Positions 58,039 through 64,000 of a DNA stretch of 64,000 nucleotides are shown here, piece after piece (position 1 is the first letter of the stretch; every line of letters starts with the position of its first letter). The position numbers and the translations under genes were made by a program. The stretch is from Pantoea sp. AS-PWVM4 (GTDB lineage Bacteria; Pseudomonadota; Gammaproteobacteria; Enterobacterales; Enterobacteriaceae): the NCBI RefSeq assembly GCF_000468095.1, contig NZ_ASZC01000021.1:1-64000 (forward strand), written 5' to 3'. The notes under the pieces were generated by a model that worked only from the letters and a program-made list of their open reading frames with translations, was not told where the DNA came from and ran no database searches.

Positions 58039-58800
58039 ATGAATTACGCCCCGCTATTAGAACCTATCCATCAGTTTCTGCATTGCCGCACACCACAGGC
58101 GTGGATTGATGAAGCACGCAAGCCGGAAAACCTGACGTTGCTGCTCACCGATCATATGGTTTGTGAGTTAAAAGCCGCGCAAACCGCCGTCTGGTTGATT
58201 CGTAAATATGTGGCTGACAAGCCGAGTGGTGACGCTATTCTGGCGTGGCTGAAGCCCTACGAAGATTTTATTTTTGGCGAAGATCACGACAGCAACTTTA
58301 TCAACGCCCACAAAAATCTGACCAAAAGCATCATTGTGCGTAATGAGCTACCGTGGGCGGATGATTTGGTGGAAAAGATGGTGCTGCTGATTAAAGAAGA
58401 GCTGCACCATTTTTATCAGGTCTGGGAAATTATGCAGGCGCGCGGTCTGCCATATCGGAAAATTACCGCCAGTCGTTACGCCAAAGGGTTGCTGCGTGAG
58501 GTCACGACTCATGAGCCGGATACGTTGGTAGATAAGCTGATTTGCGGTGCTTATATCGAGGCGCGTTCTTGTGAACGTTTCGCCAGCCTGGCACCTTATC
58601 TGGATGAGCAACTGGAGAGGTTTTATATCTCGCTGCTGCGTTCCGAAGCGCGTCATTACCAGGATTACCTGACGCTGGCGGCGCAGATTTCGCCGAAAGA
58701 TATTGCGCCACGCGTGCGCGCGATTGGTGAGACGGAAGGGCGCTTAATCAGCGAACCGGATACCGAGCTGCGTTTTCACAGCGGCGTGCCAACCTTATAA
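58039..58800 (+). CDS. miaE: MiaE, tRNA 2-methylthio-N6-isopentenyladenosine hydroxylase
   Basis: 253 aa. Non-haem di-iron hydroxylase that converts ms2i6A-37 to ms2io6A-37 in tRNAs reading UNN codons, using O2. The family is present in Salmonella and Pseudomonas and absent from E. coli K-12. Helices carry Glu/His iron ligands of the ferritin-like type (KEELHHFYQVWEIM and EARSCERFASLAPYLDEQ, then SEARHYQDYL). No signal peptide. It is flanked by the rraB terminator and a tandem REP block. The start at 58039 follows the terminator directly. Confidence 0.92.
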   Translation: MNYAPLLEPIHQFLHCRTPQAWIDEARKPENLTLLLTDHMVCELKAAQTAVWLIRKYVADKPSGDAILAWLKPYEDFIFGEDHDSNFINAHKNLTKSIIVRNELPWADDLVEKMVLLIKEELHHFYQVWEIMQARGLPYRKITASRYAKGLLREVTTHEPDTLVDKLICGAYIEARSCERFASLAPYLDEQLERFYISLLRSEARHYQDYLTLAAQISPKDIAPRVRAIGETEGRLISEPDTELRFHSGVPTL

Positions 58801-58803
58801 AAT

Positions 58804-58881
58804 CCGCGCGATAAATCGCGCCGCTACAACCCGCGCGATGAATTGCGCCGCTACAACCCGCGCGATAAATCGCGCCGCTAC
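58804..58881. repeat. Tandem triplet of REP half-units, miaE-yjgM spacer
   Basis: A 27-bp unit beginning CCGCGCGATAAATCGCGCCG is repeated head to tail at 58804-58830, 58831-58857 and 58858-58881 (last unit lacking the AAC end). The middle copy differs at two bases (GATGAATTG). Unlike the other three loci, all copies point the same way. It begins 4 bp after the miaE stop. Confidence 0.93.
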
Positions 58882-58893
58882 GGGACGGAATAA

Positions 58894-59397
58894 TTACAGG
58901 GTACGCAGCATACGCACTTCACAATCCACATGCCCGGTGCAGCCCATCGCGGTATCAATCAGGGTAAAACCCAGCGATTCATACAACTTAATGGCGCGCG
59001 TCAGGCTGGCGGTGGTTTCCAGATAGCAACGACGGAAACCTTGCTGGCGTGCATAATCCATCGCGCGTAGTGCCAGATCGCGGGCCAGGCCAAAACCGCG
59101 CGCTTCCGGCAGAAAGTACATCTTCTGTAATTCACAAATATCCGGCGCGCTACACGCCAGGGGTGCCACACCGCCGCCACCCAGCACTTTGCCCTGATGC
59201 TCGACAATCCAGTAAGCGCTGTTCGCCTCGCTGTACAATTCAAACAGCCGGTCCAGATTGGGATCAGACACGGTATAGCCTTTGTCAGCAGTCAGGCCGA
59301 ACTCGGCAGAGACGTCGCGAATGACCCGAGCAATCAGCGGATTATCGGCTGCGGTAATGGGACGTACCTGAAGATCCAGCGGGGTGACAGTGGTCAT
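58894..59397 (-). CDS. yjgM: YjgM-like GNAT-family N-acetyltransferase
   Basis: 167 aa, same as E. coli YjgM. GNAT fold with acetyl-CoA loop [15 protein letters not shown] near residue 95-109 and C-terminal [13 protein letters not shown]. Closely follows YjgM in [13 protein letters not shown] and [11 protein letters not shown]. The substrate is not established here. An in-frame ATG at 59403 would add two residues. It shares a spacer with the valS terminator. Confidence 0.93.
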   Translation of the reverse strand: MTTVTPLDLQVRPITAADNPLIARVIRDVSAEFGLTADKGYTVSDPNLDRLFELYSEANSAYWIVEHQGKVLGGGGVAPLACSAPDICELQKMYFLPEARGFGLARDLALRAMDYARQQGFRRCYLETTASLTRAIKLYESLGFTLIDTAMGCTGHVDCEVRMLRTL

Positions 59398-59414
59398 TAG
59401 CATCTCATCCGATA

Positions 59415-59440
59415 GAAAAAAGCCGGGCAGTGCCCGGCTT
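59415..59440 (-). terminator. valS terminator
   Basis: On the minus strand AGCCGGGC pairs with GCCCGGCT and is followed by six T residues, 25 bp after the valS stop. Confidence 0.9.
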
Positions 59441-59465
59441 CGGTTAAGCAGTTGGCCTGAAGCGA

Positions 59466-62321
59466 TTACAATGCCGCAATCACGCCCTGCTGTTCAATCA
59501 GTTTTGCTTTTGATTGTTCCAGCTCAGCTGCACGTTCGCGCTCTTTCGCCACCACCGCTTCCGGTGCACGGGCAACAAAGCCTTCGTTCGCCAGCTTGGT
59601 CTGGATCTTCTCGATCTCAACATCCAGCTTGGTCAGCTCTTTCGCCAGACGATCCAGCTCCGCTTCTTTGTTAACCAGATCCGCCATCGGAATCAGCAGT
59701 TCAGCGCCTTCAACGATCTTGGTCACCGATACCGGGCCTTTCTCGCCCGCAGGCAGGATGGTCAGGCTTTCCAGGCGTGCCAGACGCGACAGGAAGTTAC
59801 GGTTCTCTTCCACGCGACGCAGCGCCGCCGGTGAGCAATCACGCAACAACACATCCAGCGGTTTGCTCAGGGCGATGTTCATCTCGGCGCGGATATTACG
59901 CACCGCGACGATCGCCTGCTTCATCCACTCGATATCCGCTTTCGCTTCCGCATCTTCTTTCGCCGCTTCGTACTGCGGGAACGGTTGCAGCATGATGGTG
60001 TCGTCGCTGATATTTTTCAGTACTTTAACACGCTGCCAGATGGTTTCAGTGATAAACGGAATGACCGGATGGGCCAGGCGCAGCAACGCTTCCAGCACCG
60101 TCACCAGCGTGTTACGCGTGCCGCGCAGTTCCGCTTCGCTACCGCTGTTCATCACTGGCTTGGTCAGCTCCAGATACCAGTCACAGAACTGGTTCCAGGT
60201 GAAGTCGTACAGCAGGTTGGCAGCGATATCGAAACGATAGCTATCCAGTGCTTCACGGTAGGCTTTAACGGTGCTGTTAAACTCGGTGAGGATCCAACGA
60301 TCCGCCAGCGACAGCTTCATTTCGCCGCCATTCTGGCCACAATCCTGATCTTCGGTGTTCATCAGCACAAAGCGGCTGGCGTTCCACAGCTTGTTACAGA
60401 AGTTGCGATAACCTTCGAGACGCTTCATATCCCAGTTGATGTCACGGCCGGTCGAGGCCAGGGCCGCCAGGGTAAAGCGCAGCGCATCGGTACCTGATGG
60501 GACGATTCCGTCCGGGAATTGCTTCTCGGTGCGTTTGCGGATCTTGTCAGCCAGTTGTGGCTGCATCATGTTACCGGTACGTTTTTCCAGCAGCTCTTCC
60601 AGCGAAATGCCGTCCACCATATCCAGCGGATCGATGACGTTACCCTTCGACTTGGACATTTTCTGTCCTTCTTCGTCGCGGATCAGACCAGTGATATACA
60701 CGGTCTTGAACGGCACCTGCGGTTTGCCGTTTTCATCTTTCATGAAATGCATGGTCAGCATGATCATGCGGGCAATCCAGAAGAAGATGATGTCGAAGCC
60801 GCTCACCAGCACGCTGGTCGGGTGGAAGGTACGCAGCGCTTCGGTGTTCTCCGGCCAGCCGAGGGTTGAGAAGGTCCACAGGCCAGAAGAGAACCAGGTA
60901 TCCAGCACGTCTTCGTCCTGGCGCAACGCCACGTCAGCGCCAAGGTTGTTTTCCTGACGTACTTCTTCTTCAGTGCGGCCGACATACACGTTGCCGTGAT
61001 TGTCGTACCACGCCGGAATACGGTGGCCCCACCAAAGTTGACGGGAAATACACCAGTCCTGAATGTCGCGCATCCAGGAGAAATACATGTTTTCGTACTG
61101 CTTCGGCACGAACTGGATGTCGCCGTTTTCCACCGCTTCAACCGCGACTTTTGCCAGCGGGGCAGTGCGCACATACCACTGGTCGGTCAGCATCGGCTCA
61201 ATCACCACGCCGCCACGGTCGCCATAAGGTACGGTCAGATCGTGAGGCTTGATCTCATCCAGCAGGCCGAGGGCGTCAATCGCCGCGACGATCGCTTTAC
61301 GCGCAGCAAAACGTTCCATGTTCTGGAACTCAGCCGGGATGGCGTTGCTGTAAACATCAGTCTCTTCACCGTTAGTGTCGAGCACTTCCGCAGTGGTGCG
61401 GATGTCGCCGTCGAAGGTCAGGATGTTGATCATCGGCAGCGCATGGCGACGGCCAACTTCGTAGTCGTTGAAGTCGTGGGCCGGGGTGATCTTCACGCAG
61501 CCGGTGCCTTTTTCCATGTCGGCGTGTTCATCGCCAACGATCGGAATACGACGGTCTACCAGCGGCAGGATCAGCTCTTTGCCGATCAGATCTTTATAAC
61601 GTGGATCTTCCGGGTTGACGGCCACACCGGTATCGCCCAGCAGGGTTTCCGGGCGGGTGGTCGCGACCACCAGGTAATCTTTACCTTCCGCGGTTTTTGC
61701 GCCATCGGCCAGCGGGTAGCGGATGTGCCACATCGAACCTTTGGTTTCGCGGTTTTCAACTTCGAGGTCAGAAATCGCGGTACGCAGTTTCGGGTCCCAG
61801 TTTACCAGGCGCTTACCACGGTAAATCAGGTTCTCTTTATACAGGCGTACAAACACTTCTTTCACGGCATTGGAAAGCCCTTCATCCATAGTGAAGCGCT
61901 CGCGTTCCCAGTCCACGGAGTTGCCGAGGCGACGCATCTGACGGGAGATATTGCCGCCTGATTCCGCTTTCCACTGCCAGATTTTGTCGATAAAGGCTTC
62001 GCGACCGTAATCCTGGCGCGTTTTGCCCTCTTCAGCCGCAATTTTGCGCTCAACCACCATCTGGGTAGCGATACCCGCGTGGTCAGTACCCGCCTGCCAC
62101 AGGGTGTTTTTGCCCTGCATGCGCTGGTAACGAATCATGGTGTCCATGATGGTTTGCTGGAAGGCGTGACCCATATGCAAGCTGCCGGTGACGTTCGGCG
62201 GCGGGATCATGATGCAAAAGCTTTCCTGGCTGGTGTCGCCATTCGGTTTAAAGTAGCCCTGCTGTTCCCAGTGCTCGTAGAGCGGCTGCTCGATATCTTG
62301 CGGGTTATATGTCTTTTCCAT
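59466..62321 (-). CDS. valS: ValS, valyl-tRNA synthetase
   Basis: 951 aa, same as E. coli. Class I aminoacyl-tRNA synthetase that charges tRNA-Val and edits threonine. The HIGH-type motif appears as [13 protein letters not shown] near 40-52 and KMSKS as [10 protein letters not shown] near 553. An editing domain (CP1) lies between them and a C-terminal coiled-coil arm (about 880-951) closes the protein. It starts 5 bp after the holC stop, so the order pepA-holC-valS matches E. coli. Confidence 0.98.
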   Translation of the reverse strand: MEKTYNPQDIEQPLYEHWEQQGYFKPNGDTSQESFCIMIPPPNVTGSLHMGHAFQQTIMDTMIRYQRMQGKNTLWQAGTDHAGIATQMVVERKIAAEEGKTRQDYGREAFIDKIWQWKAESGGNISRQMRRLGNSVDWERERFTMDEGLSNAVKEVFVRLYKENLIYRGKRLVNWDPKLRTAISDLEVENRETKGSMWHIRYPLADGAKTAEGKDYLVVATTRPETLLGDTGVAVNPEDPRYKDLIGKELILPLVDRRIPIVGDEHADMEKGTGCVKITPAHDFNDYEVGRRHALPMINILTFDGDIRTTAEVLDTNGEETDVYSNAIPAEFQNMERFAARKAIVAAIDALGLLDEIKPHDLTVPYGDRGGVVIEPMLTDQWYVRTAPLAKVAVEAVENGDIQFVPKQYENMYFSWMRDIQDWCISRQLWWGHRIPAWYDNHGNVYVGRTEEEVRQENNLGADVALRQDEDVLDTWFSSGLWTFSTLGWPENTEALRTFHPTSVLVSGFDIIFFWIARMIMLTMHFMKDENGKPQVPFKTVYITGLIRDEEGQKMSKSKGNVIDPLDMVDGISLEELLEKRTGNMMQPQLADKIRKRTEKQFPDGIVPSGTDALRFTLAALASTGRDINWDMKRLEGYRNFCNKLWNASRFVLMNTEDQDCGQNGGEMKLSLADRWILTEFNSTVKAYREALDSYRFDIAANLLYDFTWNQFCDWYLELTKPVMNSGSEAELRGTRNTLVTVLEALLRLAHPVIPFITETIWQRVKVLKNISDDTIMLQPFPQYEAAKEDAEAKADIEWMKQAIVAVRNIRAEMNIALSKPLDVLLRDCSPAALRRVEENRNFLSRLARLESLTILPAGEKGPVSVTKIVEGAELLIPMADLVNKEAELDRLAKELTKLDVEIEKIQTKLANEGFVARAPEAVVAKERERAAELEQSKAKLIEQQGVIAAL

Positions 62322-62326
62322 TTCTG

Positions 62327-62785
62327 CTATGTCGTTTGCGGCTGTGGTGGCGTCGCCGTATTCAATTGGAAGCCAACGCTGCGATACGCTTTATAGCGGT
62401 CACGCGCCAGCTGTTTCTGGGATTCTTCGTAAGGAACGAAGTCTATCACTTCATGGAAAGCAGTAGCAAAATCTGCGAACTGCGGCAGCAGGCTGATTAG
62501 CAAGTCGCGTGGCGAACTGCCGCGTCGTTGCGGCCAGGCTAACTCGACCGGTGCGCCATAACGCGGGCCTTCGCCTGCAAGGTTATGCGGCACAAAGGCG
62601 TTTGCCGGGCGCTGCCATAAGGCTTCATCCAGACGATTGGCCTGCTGTTCATCGGTGCAGGCAATCAGGATGCGTTTGCCGTCACGCCAGCGTGCTTCGG
62701 CCAAATCGCACACCAGCGCTTCAATGGCGCTCAGGCCGTCGCTGGCGGTATCGGACTCCATCACATAAAAGGTGGCGTTTTTCAT
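62327..62785 (-). CDS. holC: HolC, DNA polymerase III chi subunit
   Basis: 152 aa (E. coli 147). Chi subunit of the clamp loader that contacts single-strand binding protein. Conserved stretches are [11 protein letters not shown] at the N-terminus and the C-terminal [20 protein letters not shown]. The last dozen residues ([14 protein letters not shown]) are Thr/Pro-rich and not conserved. It lies between pepA and valS. Confidence 0.95.
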   Translation of the reverse strand: MKNATFYVMESDTASDGLSAIEALVCDLAEARWRDGKRILIACTDEQQANRLDEALWQRPANAFVPHNLAGEGPRYGAPVELAWPQRRGSSPRDLLISLLPQFADFATAFHEVIDFVPYEESQKQLARDRYKAYRSVGFQLNTATPPQPQTT

Positions 62786-62812
62786 GGCGGGCTAGATTCC
62801 ATTAATGACATT

Positions 62813-62832
62813 GGGGCGCATTATGCGCCCCG
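62813..62832. other. Palindrome between holC and pepA
   Basis: GGGGCGCAT-TATGCGCCCC is a near-perfect inverted repeat. On the minus strand it lies between the pepA stop and the holC start without a T run, so it may be an mRNA processing hairpin rather than a terminator. Confidence 0.5.
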
Positions 62833-62858
62833 GTTTTAATTGCTGCACGTCGGATGCG

Positions 62859-64000
62859 TTAATCGTCGCCGTTCAGACCTGCACGGTTCAGCAGGAACTG
62901 CGACAGCAGCGGCACCGGGCGACCGGTTGCGCCTTTGGCTTTCCCGGAGCGCCAGGCAGTACCGGCGATATCCAGGTGCGCCCAGTTAAATTTGCGCGCG
63001 AAGCGAGCCAGGAAGCACGCTGCGGTGATAGCACCACCCGGACGGCCGCCAATGTTTGCCATGTCGGCAAAATTGGATTCCAGCTGCTCCTGATATTCAT
63101 CCGCCATCGGCAAGCGCCAGGCACGGTCGCCAGACTGCTCAGAGGCGCTGATCAACTCATGCGCCAACGGATTGTGGTTTGACAGCAGACCGCTGACATG
63201 ATGACCCAGCGCAATCACGCAGGCACCGGTCAGGGTGGCGACATCAATCACCACTTCAGGATCGAAGCGCTCAACATAAGTCAGGGCATCGCACAGCACC
63301 AGACGACCTTCGGCATCGGTGTTCAGCACTTCTACCGTCTGGCCTGACATGGTGGTCAGCACGTCACCCGGACGCATCGAACGGCCATCAGGCATGTTTT
63401 CACAGCCTGCCAGCACCCCGACCACGTTCAGCGGCAGATTCAGTTCCGCCACCATGCGCATCACGCCATAGACCGATGCAGCGCCGCACATGTCGTACTT
63501 CATCTCGTCCATCGCTTCCGCCGGTTTGATCGAGATACCGCCGGAATCGAAGGTCAGGCCTTTACCGACCAGCACGATCGGGCGTTCGTCTGCGTTGCTG
63601 CTGCCTTTGTATTCAATCACCGACATCAGTGACTCATTCTGCGAACCCGCACCGACGGCGAGATAGGCATTCATCCCCAGCTCTTTCATCTGCTGTTCGC
63701 CGATGACGCGGGTGGTGACATTTTTGCTGAACGCATCCGCCAGTTGGCGTGCCTGCGACGCCAGATACGCGGCGTTACAAATATTTGGCGGCATGTTGCT
63801 GAGGTCTTTCGCCGCTTTAACGCCAGAGGCTACTGCCAGACCATGCTGAATTGCGCGTTCGCCGCTGGTCAGTTCACGGCGTGTCGGCACGTTGAACACC
63901 AGCTTACGCAGCGGGCGGCGTGGCTCGACTTTGTTACTTTTCAGTTGATCAAAGTTGTAGAGCGCTTCTTTGGAGGTCTCCACCGCCTGGCGAACTTTCC
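62859..64000 (-). CDS. pepA: PepA, leucine aminopeptidase / site-specific recombination factor, 3' part
   Basis: The gene runs off the right edge; 380 C-terminal residues of about 500 are in the window, and the N-terminal DNA-binding domain is missing. M17-family di-metal aminopeptidase: the catalytic domain has [26 protein letters not shown], and [14 protein letters not shown], which carry the metal ligands and the catalytic Lys and Arg. In E. coli it also helps XerCD at cer sites and represses carAB. The C-terminus [11 protein letters not shown] is the family end. Confidence 0.97.
   Translation of the reverse strand, partial: KVRQAVETSKEALYNFDQLKSNKVEPRRPLRKLVFNVPTRRELTSGERAIQHGLAVASGVKAAKDLSNMPPNICNAAYLASQARQLADAFSKNVTTRVIGEQQMKELGMNAYLAVGAGSQNESLMSVIEYKGSSNADERPIVLVGKGLTFDSGGISIKPAEAMDEMKYDMCGAASVYGVMRMVAELNLPLNVVGVLAGCENMPDGRSMRPGDVLTTMSGQTVEVLNTDAEGRLVLCDALTYVERFDPEVVIDVATLTGACVIALGHHVSGLLSNHNPLAHELISASEQSGDRAWRLPMADEYQEQLESNFADMANIGGRPGGAITAACFLARFARKFNWAHLDIAGTAWRSGKAKGATGRPVPLLSQFLLNRAGLNGDD

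Noticed and set aside
58804-58881. Possible CRISPR array (three regular repeats)
   Set aside because: The units are contiguous with no unique spacers, are palindromic, and belong to a repeat family seen at three other loci; no cas genes are nearby.

Overview
The window is a stretch of chromosome from a gammaproteobacterium of the order Enterobacterales. Most proteins match the length and motifs of their Escherichia coli homologues (GreA 158 aa, NusA 495, PBP4 477, NrdD 712, TruB 314). Several gene-order features point to the Erwiniaceae, most likely Pantoea or a close relative. dacB is coupled to a PmrAB-type two-component system, no argG lies between tRNA-Leu and tRNA-fMet, miaE lies between rraB and a yjgM-type acetyltransferase, and a GH20 hexosaminidase lies between nrdD and ridA. 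The genus is an inference.

Region 1 (1-18272) is a nearly complete enterobactin locus: entCEBAH, fepB, entS, fepDGC, entF with its MbtH-like partner ybdZ, fes and fepA. Three divergent intergenic regions each hold a Fur-box-like 19-mer. The order matches E. coli, but entD (the phosphopantetheinyl transferase) and fepE are absent from the window. The left edge holds the C-terminus of an IS110-family transposase, 47 bp from the 3' end of entH. Together the genes make 2,3-dihydroxybenzoate, assemble and export enterobactin, take up the ferric complex (FepA, FepB, FepDGC) and hydrolyse it (Fes).

Region 2 (18269-40804) is a conserved housekeeping segment: basS-basR-dacB, greA, yhbY, rlmE-ftsH-folP-glmM, secG, tRNA-Leu(GAG), tRNA-fMet, rimP-nusA-infB-rbfA-truB-rpsO-pnp, nlpI, a yrbN-like small ORF and deaD. 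It covers transcript elongation, ribosome maturation, translation initiation, RNA decay, protein quality control and cell-wall precursors.

Region 3 (40813-48928) holds a short-chain dehydrogenase divergent from an AraC-type regulator, then yhbW, ubiV-ubiU (oxygen-independent ubiquinone synthesis) divergent from ubiT-yhbS, then yhbQ, yhbP and yraQ.

Region 4 (48821-64000) corresponds to the E. coli 96-minute area: nrdG-nrdD with tandem NrdR boxes, a secreted GH20 hexosaminidase, ridA, pyrI-pyrB with an attenuator leader, argI with an ARG box, rraB, miaE, yjgM, valS, holC and the 3' part of pepA, which runs off the right edge. The join between regions 3 and 4 falls where nrdG reads 108 bp into the 3' end of the convergent yraQ.

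A family of short palindromic repeats (core GCGCGATAAATCGCGC) occurs at four intergenic sites. I see no CRISPR array, prophage, toxin-antitoxin pair or clearly new multi-gene system. The most unusual points are the noncanonical location of the enterobactin locus, an SDR lacking its catalytic tyrosine, the nrdG/yraQ junction, an atypical pyrBI leader and the repeat family.
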